This document shows, piece after piece, positions 1 to 7,349 of a stretch of DNA of 9,589 nt. Each line of letters begins with the position of its first letter. Position 1 is the first letter of the stretch. Below the pieces are notes generated by a model that saw only the letters and a program-made list of their open reading frames with translations, made no database searches and was not told the origin of the DNA. The translations under genes and the position numbers were made by a program. Source of the stretch: Tepidisphaeraceae bacterium (lineage in GTDB: Bacteria; Planctomycetota; Phycisphaerae; Tepidisphaerales; Tepidisphaeraceae); assembly GCA_025450555.1 (NCBI GenBank), contig JANWHF010000226.1:1-9589 (forward strand), given 5' to 3'.

Positions 1-929
1 GCGGGCGATCGTTTTACTCGCAGCGCGTGGATGATGCCCTGGCTGAAATCTCGCGGCTGCCGGGCCGGCATCTTTATTTCCTGGATGACCATCTGCTGGG
101 CGATGCGCACTTCGCCGGCGCCTTATTTGAAGGGATGCGCGGCATGAATCGCCTCTTCCAGGGCGCTGCCACAGTCGATTCCATCCTCCGCGGAAAGCTC
201 ATCGAAAAAGCTGCCGATGCCGGGCTTCGCAGCATCTTTGTTGGCTTTGAAACTCTTTCAACACGCAATCTGGCCAGCAGCAACAAGCGGCAGAATTTGG
301 GTCGCGATTACAAGGCCGTCACCGATCGGCTTCATAACCTGGGCATCATGATCAACGGCAGCTTCGTGTTCGGCATGGACGAGGACGGACCTGACGTGTT
401 TCGACGAACGGTCGATTGGGCCATCGAGCATGGCATCACCACCGCCACGTTCCACATCCAAACCCCTTACCCCGGCACGCGTCTTTTCAAACGAATGGAA
501 GCTCATTGCCGTCTGACCTCTTTTGACTGGAATCTCTACGACACCCGCCATGTCGTCTACACGCCGGCGCGACTTGACCCCGTGCAACTCAAGGAGGGAT
601 ACGACTGGGCTTACCGCGAATTCTATCGATGGTCTTCCATCGCCAGAGCCTCCCTTCATCACGGCACGCTCAAGCACCGGGCCAAGCACTTCTTCTATGC
701 CTCCGGATGGAAGAAATTCGAGCCGCTCTGGAATTCGATCATCCGCGCAAAGCGACTCAATGTGATGACGCCGATGCTTGAAGCGATTTTGTCGAAAGTG
801 AGTGGCGGATCGAAATTCACCGCTGCGAAAACTGACTCTGATTCGCCTCGCTCTCATGCGCTGCAAACCATAGCAGCTGGCGCGTGTGCTATGATCGCGG
901 GCGATGACGGATCAGCTCAGCAAACCTGA
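1..929 (+). CDS. Radical SAM protein, C-terminal part (5' end cut by the window)
   Basis: The open frame runs in from the left edge (first whole codon at base 3) and codes for 308 visible residues; a GTG at 27 is only an internal codon. The pieces seen are typical of the second half of a B12-binding-type radical SAM enzyme: YFLDDHLLGD just after the edge, IFVGFETLS, then GSFVFGMDEDGPDVF and FHIQTPYPGTRLF, which are late strands of the partial TIM barrel. The CxxxCxxC motif that binds the 4Fe-4S cluster, and any cobalamin-binding domain, would lie upstream and cannot be checked. After the barrel comes a C-terminal extension rich in aromatic and basic residues (NLYDTRHVVYTPARL, then YREFYRW). 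Such enzymes make a 5'-deoxyadenosyl radical from S-adenosylmethionine; the substrate here is unknown. The stop lies 26 bases inside the following transporter gene. Family is clear, exact function is not. Confidence 0.88.
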   Translation, partial: GRSFYSQRVDDALAEISRLPGRHLYFLDDHLLGDAHFAGALFEGMRGMNRLFQGAATVDSILRGKLIEKAADAGLRSIFVGFETLSTRNLASSNKRQNLGRDYKAVTDRLHNLGIMINGSFVFGMDEDGPDVFRRTVDWAIEHGITTATFHIQTPYPGTRLFKRMEAHCRLTSFDWNLYDTRHVVYTPARLDPVQLKEGYDWAYREFYRWSSIARASLHHGTLKHRAKHFFYASGWKKFEPLWNSIIRAKRLNVMTPMLEAILSKVSGGSKFTAAKTDSDSPRSHALQTIAAGACAMIAGDDGSAQQT

Positions 930-2127
930 AGAGTCTGCGGAAGCAAAGCCCGCCCGCTGGCTCAACTCGACGGTCGTCGGGATCGCGCTGGCGAGCTTGT
1001 TTTCCGATGTCGGACATGAGATGGCGACCACCGCCATGCCGGTGCTTCTGGCTTCGGTCGGAGCCAGCGCCGCGGCGTTGGGACTGATCGAAGGATTGGC
1101 CGACGGCGCTTCGAGTTTTGCGAAGCTGTTCAGCGGCCTCTATTCCGATCGTCTTCGCCGGCGAAAGCCACTGGCGGTCGTCGGATATTTTATTACCGCC
1201 TCAGGGATGGCCAGCTTCGCGCTCGCGACGCAATGGTGGCACGTGCTTCTGGGGCGCGTCGGCGGATGGATCGGGCGCGGAGCGCGCACGCCCGTGCGCA
1301 ACGTGCTGATGGCCGAGGCGACAACGCCTCAGACTTATGGGCGTGCTTATGGATTTGAGCGGGCGATGGACAGCGTCGGAGCGTTCCTCGGGCCGATGCT
1401 CACGCTGCTGTTCGTCTGGGCTCTGGGACTGCGATGGAACTTCGCGCTGACGCTCATTCCCGGGCTCGTGGCGGCAGCGCTGATCTGGCTTCTGGTTCGG
1501 GAGCGCGCTCATGAGCCGCAGCCTAACGTGCGATTGCTGGCCGGCATTGGTGCACTGCCGCCAGAGTTCCGCACGTATCTCGTTGGCGTCGGAATTGCAG
1601 GTCTGGGCGATTTTTCCAACACGCTTTTGATACTCTGGGCGACCATCGCATGGACGCCGAGATTCGGCGCGGCAAGAGCCGCCGAATTGGCGATGAGTTT
1701 TTACATTGGCTACAACGCGGTCTACGCCTTGTCGTGCTATGTCAGCGGAGTTCTTGCCGACCGTTTCGCAAAAAACCGCGTGCTGGCCATCGGCTACAGC
1801 CTCGCGGTTATTCCCGCGCTGACCCTCATGACGCCAGGCGCTAGTGTCACCAAATTCGCCATCGTCTTTGCCTTCTCCGGCCTCTACATGGGCGTGTGGG
1901 AAACACTGGAATCCTCAACAGCGGCAACCGCTCTTCCCCGCCAACTTCGCGGCATCGGCTTTGGCGTGCTCGCCACCGTCAACGGCCTCGGCGACTTTTT
2001 CTCCAGCGCCGTTGTCGGCCTCCTTTGGACCCTCCATCCGGTGTGGGCGATGATGTTTGTTATCGTTACATCTCTTGGCGGCTCAGTGGTTATTTTCACA
2101 AATCGGCCGGCGCCAGTCGCGCAGTAG
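904..2127 (+). CDS. MFS transporter
   Basis: A 407-residue integral inner-membrane protein of the major facilitator superfamily, usual length for the family. By eye it has about 11-12 hydrophobic segments. Loop motif A is present between TM2 and TM3 (GLYSDRLRRRKPL, about residues 78-90) and recurs in weaker form in the second half (SGVLADRFAKNRVL, about 278-291), as expected from the internal duplication. GRGARTPVRNVLMAEA starts at residue 124 and matches a conserved cytoplasmic stretch of a bacterial MFS subgroup. The first 20 or so residues are polar and cytoplasmic. Substrate cannot be read from sequence; proton-driven efflux of a small molecule is the common role. The ATG at 904 has no clear Shine-Dalgarno site and lies inside the end of the radical SAM gene, so translation is probably coupled to it. 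An efflux or uptake role for the radical SAM product is possible but unproven. No terminator is evident after the stop. Confidence 0.9.
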   Translation: MTDQLSKPEESAEAKPARWLNSTVVGIALASLFSDVGHEMATTAMPVLLASVGASAAALGLIEGLADGASSFAKLFSGLYSDRLRRRKPLAVVGYFITASGMASFALATQWWHVLLGRVGGWIGRGARTPVRNVLMAEATTPQTYGRAYGFERAMDSVGAFLGPMLTLLFVWALGLRWNFALTLIPGLVAAALIWLLVRERAHEPQPNVRLLAGIGALPPEFRTYLVGVGIAGLGDFSNTLLILWATIAWTPRFGAARAAELAMSFYIGYNAVYALSCYVSGVLADRFAKNRVLAIGYSLAVIPALTLMTPGASVTKFAIVFAFSGLYMGVWETLESSTAATALPRQLRGIGFGVLATVNGLGDFFSSAVVGLLWTLHPVWAMMFVIVTSLGGSVVIFTNRPAPVAQ

Positions 2128-2237
2128 CCAAGCTCGCCCAATAGTCGCCTCGATCTGGATCCTGCCGGGCAGTACAGCAGGCGCTCACAAACGTCCTTTC
2201 TGTCGGGATTTTTGGTACATCTATCGAACAGTCGCCA

Positions 2238-2265
2238 TTGCAGCTCCTTGCGTCGAAATTACACT
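2238..2265 (+). promoter_or_regulatory. Candidate sigma70-like promoter for the 2274 gene
   Basis: TTGCAG at 2238-2243 and TACACT at 2260-2265 are separated by 16 bases. The match to consensus is weak (3/6 and 4/6). Transcription would begin at about 2271-2273, almost on the ATG at 2274, which would make the mRNA close to leaderless. This agrees with the absence of a Shine-Dalgarno site but is only suggestive. Confidence 0.2.
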
Positions 2266-2273
2266 GATCGTTC

Positions 2274-4958
2274 ATGCAGAAAGACAACTCAGCGCGTGGC
2301 ATTGACCGACGACAATTCCTTCAACAGGCAGGGCTGGCGATCGGGGCTGCTGGGGTTCTTGGAGGGTGCGCTGACACGGGGGAGAAGCATCCATCGCAAG
2401 CCGCGCTTGGATCGGGCGGACATTTTTCCATCGTCTCAGACCCCGCAGATCCCATCGCTTCTTCGCCGGCCGGACAGTGGGCCGTGCAGCAGCTTTGGGA
2501 TGCTTTTGAATTTCGTGGACAGAAGCCGCGAATCGTGGCGCGGCTCCAAGATGCGCCGTCGGGTCCATGCATAGTGGCGGCTGGGGCGGATTCGCCTGTT
2601 GCGCGCGGCATGCTTTCAGACGGGAAAGTCTCGCTGCCACAATTACCCGAATCGCTGGCGCTAATCCTGGGAAAATACAAAAACCGGCCCACCTTGCTCG
2701 CTTGCGGGCGCGATGCGCGCGGCTTGGTCTACGCGATGACGGAATTGGCCGACCGCGTGCGGAATTGCCCGCGACTCAGTTCGAATCTGAACGTTTCCGA
2801 ACCGATCGTCGAGCAGCCCACCGCGTGCGTGCGCGGCATCATGCGCAGCTTCACCAGCGATGTTGAAGACAAGCCCTGGTACAACGATCGCAAATTCTGG
2901 AAGCCTTATCTTTCGATGCTCGCAAGCCAGCGGTTTAATCGCTTCAACCTCGCTTTCGGCATTGGTTACGATTTCACGCGGAACATCAAAGACGCCTATT
3001 TTTATTTCGCTTATCCATTTCTGCTTTCGGTGGCCGGCTACAACGTTCGCGCGACAAATCTTTCCAATGCGGAACGCGACAACAACCTGGCGATGCTGAA
3101 GTTCATTTCGGACCAAACGGTCGAGCGCGGGCTCGAGTTTCAACTGGGCATCTGGACGCACGCGTACAAGTGGACCGACAGCCCGGATGTGAATCACAAC
3201 ATCGAAGGGCTTGATGAGTCCAATCACGCAAGTTATTGCCGCGACGCGCTGCGGACGCTGCTCCAAGCCTGCCCGTCAATTAGCGGCGTCACGTTTCGCA
3301 TCCACGGCGAAAGCGGTGTCGCGGAAGGAAGCTACGATTTTTGGAAGACCCTCTTCGACGGCATCGTGCAATGTGGTCGCAAGGTTTCCATCGATCTGCA
3401 CGCCAAGGGAATCGATCAGCAGATGATCGATGTCGCGCTGAACACCGGCATGCCCGTCACCGTCGCGCCCAAGAGCTGGGCCGAGCACATGGGATTGCCC
3501 TATCACCAGGCGGCTATCCGCCCCGTCGAGCAGCCGCGCTCCAATCGGCGCGACAGCGGCTTTTTTGCCAAAAGCTCCGGCTCGCGCAGCTTCCTCCGCT
3601 ACGGCTACGGCGACCTGTTCAAGGAAGACCGCAAATATGGCATCGTCCACCGCACCTGGCCCGGCACGCAACGGCTCCTGCTCTGGGGCGATCCGCAGAT
3701 GGCCGCTGCGTATGCAACCAATTTCGCCACCTTCTGCGGAAGCGATGGATTGGAGCTGATGGAGCCGCTGTCGTTTAAGGGGAGGAAGGGCTCGGGGGTG
3801 AAGGGAAGGCGCGATGCGTACGCACGTCCGCCAGTACCGACCAAGTATGATTTTGAAAAATATGCAAAATATTACGAGCTCTGGGGACGATTGCTTTTCA
3901 ACCCGCGCACTGCGTCGGAGACGGCGGAGACTCTTATAAAAGCGAGCCGGATTTTGCCATTAATTACGACGGCTCACTGTCCTTCCGCCGCGAACAATAA
4001 TTATTGGCCAGAGATCTACACAAATATGTCGATCGTGGACTCGCGCCGGCCAGGCCCGTATAGCGACACGCCAACGCCGCGCCGATTTGGCACCGTGAGC
4101 CCGCTTGACCCAGAACTCTTTTCAACGATCGACGCACATGCGAATGATTTGCTCAACGGGAAGCCAAGCTGCAAATATTCGCCGGTCGAAGTCGCTCAGT
4201 GGTTGCGACGGCTCTCGAATGTTGAACATGTGACATCTGCCGCCGGCTCGTCGCCCTGGCTGATATATGATGGCGACGTTTCCATCCAACTGGGCCTCGG
4301 AAAGTTCTTCGCATCGAAGTTTGAATCCGGCGTTTTGTGGTCGTTTTTTTTATCCAGCGGCGACCATCGCGCCGGCGAGCAAGCGGTCAAAAAATACCGG
4401 GAGGCTCGGGAATCCTGGGCGTTCATTGGGGGGCCTGCGCAACTGTACGTCCGCGACATCACCTTCGGCCTGGAGAAGCAGCTTCGCGGCTATTGGAACG
4501 ACCGATTGCCGGCGATTGACGCCGACATCGCGGCGATGGAAGGAAAGCTAAAGGAACCCTCGAAGCCCCAGGCGGATGTCGATCCACAAAAAGTCGCCGC
4601 TGCGATTGCGGCGGTGCTGGAGCCGCCCAAGCGGCCGGTGTTTAAGGTGACGCACCGCGCGCCGGCCAACTTCAAGCCTGGCGAGCCGATTACTATTGAT
4701 TTGCAATCCTCCGCCGCCTCGGCCCATCTGCACTACCGTCGCGTGAATCAGGCAGAGCCGTGGCATGTGACCGCAATGCCCAGCAGCGCTGGCAAATTTG
4801 CCGCCGTCATCCCCGGTGATTACACCAGCTCACCCTATCCGATGCAGTATTACATTGAGCTCAGAAACGCCGCCGGTGCCGCGACGATTTACCCCGGCCT
4901 CAATGAGACCTTTACGCAACAGCCGTACATCGTCCTGCGGCAAGCGCGGGACTTGTAG
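2274..4958 (+). CDS. Tat-exported putative lipoprotein, glycoside hydrolase-like
   Basis: An 894-residue protein. The N-terminus has a Tat signal (DRRQFLQ, residues 11-17), a hydrophobic stretch and a lipobox LGGC ending at Cys32, so it is probably exported folded and lipid-anchored. Residues about 50-165 look like the alpha/beta domain that precedes the catalytic barrel in GH20, GH67 and GH115 enzymes; CGRDARGLVYAMTELADRV (144-162) is the typical end of it. Residues about 185-560 resemble a TIM-barrel core, with RGIMRSF (187-193), LEFQLGIWTHAY (287-298) and VTFRIHGESG (339-348); Glu346 is a candidate active-site acid. Residues about 785-894 look like a beta-sandwich accessory domain. The likely role is polysaccharide or glucuronoside processing outside the cytoplasm; the substrate is unknown. 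The ATG is the only start upstream of the signal (in-frame TGA at 2265-2267) and lacks a Shine-Dalgarno site. The stop TAG is part of the palindromic repeat that follows. Coding is near certain; the family assignment is by resemblance. Confidence 0.82.
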   Translation: MQKDNSARGIDRRQFLQQAGLAIGAAGVLGGCADTGEKHPSQAALGSGGHFSIVSDPADPIASSPAGQWAVQQLWDAFEFRGQKPRIVARLQDAPSGPCIVAAGADSPVARGMLSDGKVSLPQLPESLALILGKYKNRPTLLACGRDARGLVYAMTELADRVRNCPRLSSNLNVSEPIVEQPTACVRGIMRSFTSDVEDKPWYNDRKFWKPYLSMLASQRFNRFNLAFGIGYDFTRNIKDAYFYFAYPFLLSVAGYNVRATNLSNAERDNNLAMLKFISDQTVERGLEFQLGIWTHAYKWTDSPDVNHNIEGLDESNHASYCRDALRTLLQACPSISGVTFRIHGESGVAEGSYDFWKTLFDGIVQCGRKVSIDLHAKGIDQQMIDVALNTGMPVTVAPKSWAEHMGLPYHQAAIRPVEQPRSNRRDSGFFAKSSGSRSFLRYGYGDLFKEDRKYGIVHRTWPGTQRLLLWGDPQMAAAYATNFATFCGSDGLELMEPLSFKGRKGSGVKGRRDAYARPPVPTKYDFEKYAKYYELWGRLLFNPRTASETAETLIKASRILPLITTAHCPSAANNNYWPEIYTNMSIVDSRRPGPYSDTPTPRRFGTVSPLDPELFSTIDAHANDLLNGKPSCKYSPVEVAQWLRRLSNVEHVTSAAGSSPWLIYDGDVSIQLGLGKFFASKFESGVLWSFFLSSGDHRAGEQAVKKYREARESWAFIGGPAQLYVRDITFGLEKQLRGYWNDRLPAIDADIAAMEGKLKEPSKPQADVDPQKVAAAIAAVLEPPKRPVFKVTHRAPANFKPGEPITIDLQSSAASAHLHYRRVNQAEPWHVTAMPSSAGKFAAVIPGDYTSSPYPMQYYIELRNAAGAATIYPGLNETFTQQPYIVLRQARDL

Positions 4959-5024
4959 CACAGCCGCCCTCGGCTGTGATTCGAAAGAAGAAAACAGTTA
5001 CCACAGCCGAGGGCGGCTGTGCTA
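4956..5024. repeat. REP/BIME-like nested inverted repeat
   Basis: Two perfect 23-base arms in inverted orientation (4956-4978 and 5002-5024) flank a 23-base AT- and purine-rich spacer. Each arm is itself a hairpin: CACAGCCG, a 4-base loop, CGGCTGTG (8 bp stem), with TAG outside. The loops of the two arms, CCCT and AGGG, are complementary to each other. The element fills 66 of the 77 bases between the genes, supplies the TAG stop of the 2274 gene, and ends 3 bases before the AGGA of the next gene. The design (paired opposite palindromic units in an intergenic gap) is that of REP/BIME elements. From memory, similar CACAGCCG...CGGCTGTG units are scattered in planctomycete and verrucomicrobial genomes; this was not checked. 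In RNA it could fold as one 23 bp stem or as two short hairpins. Confidence 0.93.
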
Positions 5025-5027
5025 CAT

Positions 5028-5031
5028 AGGA
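5028..5031 (+). promoter_or_regulatory. Ribosome binding site of the 5036 gene
   Basis: AGGA lies 4 bases before the ATG at 5036 and 3 bases after the end of the palindromic repeat. The spacing is short but usable. The position means that a stem formed by the repeat would stand directly next to the ribosome landing site. Confidence 0.5.
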
Positions 5032-5035
5032 CCTT

Positions 5036-7309
5036 ATGACTTCCCGTCGTGATTTCATGAAACAGGTCGCCGCGACAACGCTTGTGGCTGGAATCGCTGC
5101 ATCTGATGCCAATGCGCAGGATGCGGCGAAAGGCGAGCCGGTTCCGTGGTATCATCGCACCTATCGCTGGGGGCAGACCAACATCACCGAGATCGATCCG
5201 CCGCGCTATGACATTGCCTGGTGGCGGGAGTATTGGAAGCGCACGGCGGTGCAGGGCGTCATCATCAACGCGGGCGGGATCGTCGCCTACTATCCGACCA
5301 AATTTCCGCTCCAGTATCGCGCTTCGGGGCTGGGAGATCGGGACACGTACGGCGATCTTGCTAAAGCCGCGCATGAAGACGGCCTGGCGGTGTTGGCGCG
5401 GATGGATTCGAATCGGGCGCACGAGCCGATGTATCGGTCGCATTCGGATTGGTTTGCGGTCGATGGTAACGGCCGGCCCTACCGCGCCGGCGAGCTATAC
5501 GTCACCTGCATTAATGGCCCCTATTACCGCGAGTATCTTCCGGATGTGCTGCGCGAGATCATCGAGCGTTCGCATCCGCAGGGCATCACCGACAACAGTT
5601 GGAGCGGGCTGGATCGCGGCAGCATCTGCTATTGCATCAACTGCACAAAGAGCTTCAAGGAATACAGCGGACACGATCTGCCGCGCACGCACGATTGGAA
5701 CGATGCGGTTTATCGAAAATGGATCCAGTGGAGCTACGCTTGCCGCACGAGTCTTTGGGAATTTAACAACTCTGTCACCAAGGCCGCAGGCGGGAAGGAT
5801 TGCCTCTGGCTGGGGATGAACAGCGGCTCCATCAGCGGCCAATCCCGCTCCTTTCGTGATTTCAAGGCAATCTGCGAGCGCACGCCGATCGTTATGCTCG
5901 ATCACCAGTCGCGCTCGGACGCCGGCGGCTTTCAAGACAACGCCATCACCGGCAAGCTCATTCACGGCATCCTTGGCAATGATAAGCTCATTCCTGAAAG
6001 CATGCCGATGTACCAGATGGGCCGCCCGACCTTCCGCCTGTCGGCCAAGCCCGCCGCCGAGGCGCGGATGTGGATGGTGGCGGGCTTCGCCGGCGGCATT
6101 CAGCCGTGGTGGCATCACATCAGCGCGTACCACGAGGATCGCCGCGCGTACCAAACCGCTGCCCCGGTGATGACCTGGCACCAGAAAAATGAAAAATATC
6201 TTGTCGATCGGACGCCAGTTGCCTCGGTCGGCGTGGTCTGGTCGCAGCAGAGCACCGACTGGTTCGGCCGCGACAATGCCGACACATTGGTCGATCAGCC
6301 CTTTCGCGGCTTCACGCAAGCGCTCATCCGCGGCCGCATTCCGTTCATCCCCGTTCATCTCGATCACATCCAGCGCGAAGCTCAAAAACTTTCGACGCTC
6401 GTGCTGCCCAATATCGGCGCGATGTCGGATCAGCAGGCTGACACGATCCGCCGCTTCGTGCAGCAAGGCGGCTCTCTGATCGCCACCGGCCAGACAAGCC
6501 TCTTTGACGAGTGGGGTGACCCGCGCCCTGATTTCACGCTGGCCGATGTGCTGGGTGTGTCGGGTGGCAAGGGACGCCAAAATACCGCCTCGCGCACGCG
6601 CGGCGCATCCGACTCCCGCCAAACATACCTTCGCCTCACGCCCGAACTTCGCGCCAAGTTCGATGGGCCGCACATTCCAGGCGAGCCGCCCGCCATCGGG
6701 CAGCGTCATCCCATTCTCGCCGGCTTCGATGAAACCGACATTCTCCCCTTCGGCGGCACCCTCGAGCCGCTGACGGTCGCGAGTGGGGCGACGGTTTTGT
6801 GTACCTTCATTCCCGCCTTCCCCGCGTTTCCTCCGGAGGAGGCCTATATGCGCACGCCGCGCACCGACATTCCAGGCCTCGTCGTCAACCGCTTTGGCAA
6901 AGGCCAGTCGATCTACTTCGCTGCCGACATCGACCGCCGATTTGCGCTCGACAATCTTCCCGATCATGGCGATCTATTGGCCAATGCTGCGCGCTTCGCG
7001 GCCGGCGACTCACTTCCAGTTCATATCAGCGGACGCGGGCTGCTCGATTGCGAGCTGTACGAACAAAGCGGCCGCCTGATCCTGCACATCGTCAATCTCA
7101 CCAGCGCCGGCACCTGGCGTGCACCGGTGGAGGAATTGATTCCCGTGGGTCCCTTAAAGGTCAAAGTACGCCCGCCCCACGGAATCGCCCCAAAATCAGC
7201 GCGAGCTCTGGTCAGCGAGGAAGACAAGCCGATTACTATTAAGGATGGATGGGCCCATTTTGAAGTGGCGTCGGTCCTGGATCATGAGGTGCTGATCATC
7301 GAGGCGTAG
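5036..7309 (+). CDS. Tat-exported GHL6-like glycoside hydrolase with GH42-type trimerisation domain
   Basis: A 757-residue protein. Residues 3-9 (SRRDFMK) are a good Tat motif, followed by a hydrophobic core and a signal peptidase I site ANA|QD after residue 27, so the mature protein is soluble and exported. Residues about 45-380 resemble the 'hypothetical glycosyl hydrolase 6' TIM-barrel family: PYYREYLPDVLREII, then GITDNSW with Asp186 as a plausible catalytic acid, then a Cys cluster CYCINC (Cys198, 200, 203) followed by KSFKEY. Residues about 395-510 match the beta-galactosidase trimerisation (GATase-like) domain: LVLPNIGAMSDQQADTIRRF, VQQGGSLIATGQTSLFDEWG, LADVLGV. The C-terminal part (GKGQSIYFAADI and after) completes the usual architecture. 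It probably acts on an oligosaccharide in the periplasm; the substrate is unknown. It lies 77 bases after the lipoprotein gene with the palindromic repeat between them, so the two are probably co-transcribed. Using the Met at residue 8 would destroy the Tat motif. Confidence 0.85.
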   Translation: MTSRRDFMKQVAATTLVAGIAASDANAQDAAKGEPVPWYHRTYRWGQTNITEIDPPRYDIAWWREYWKRTAVQGVIINAGGIVAYYPTKFPLQYRASGLGDRDTYGDLAKAAHEDGLAVLARMDSNRAHEPMYRSHSDWFAVDGNGRPYRAGELYVTCINGPYYREYLPDVLREIIERSHPQGITDNSWSGLDRGSICYCINCTKSFKEYSGHDLPRTHDWNDAVYRKWIQWSYACRTSLWEFNNSVTKAAGGKDCLWLGMNSGSISGQSRSFRDFKAICERTPIVMLDHQSRSDAGGFQDNAITGKLIHGILGNDKLIPESMPMYQMGRPTFRLSAKPAAEARMWMVAGFAGGIQPWWHHISAYHEDRRAYQTAAPVMTWHQKNEKYLVDRTPVASVGVVWSQQSTDWFGRDNADTLVDQPFRGFTQALIRGRIPFIPVHLDHIQREAQKLSTLVLPNIGAMSDQQADTIRRFVQQGGSLIATGQTSLFDEWGDPRPDFTLADVLGVSGGKGRQNTASRTRGASDSRQTYLRLTPELRAKFDGPHIPGEPPAIGQRHPILAGFDETDILPFGGTLEPLTVASGATVLCTFIPAFPAFPPEEAYMRTPRTDIPGLVVNRFGKGQSIYFAADIDRRFALDNLPDHGDLLANAARFAAGDSLPVHISGRGLLDCELYEQSGRLILHIVNLTSAGTWRAPVEELIPVGPLKVKVRPPHGIAPKSARALVSEEDKPITIKDGWAHFEVASVLDHEVLIIEA

Positions 7310-7349
7310 CAAAAACACCAAGCGTTCTCTTTATTTTTTCCTCACATCC

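Noticed and set aside
258..866. Minus-strand open frame of 202 codons
   Set aside because: Antisense to the radical SAM gene, whose plus-strand product matches its family well.
2169..2190. Possible hairpin after the MFS gene (CCTGC ... GCAGG)
   Set aside because: Only five pairs, an 11-base loop and no U-tract; not a credible terminator.
2661..3266. Minus-strand open frame of 201 codons
   Set aside because: Antisense to the lipoprotein gene, with no domain and no ribosome binding site of note.
5495..6967. Long minus-strand open frame of 490 codons
   Set aside because: It lies wholly antisense to the GHL6-like gene, which has recognisable domains; the antisense product has no recognisable motif and the composition of a GC-driven shadow frame.
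7310..7349. T-rich stretch between the convergent genes as a terminator
   Set aside because: There is a T-run at about 7331-7339, but I cannot find a stable stem before it on either strand.
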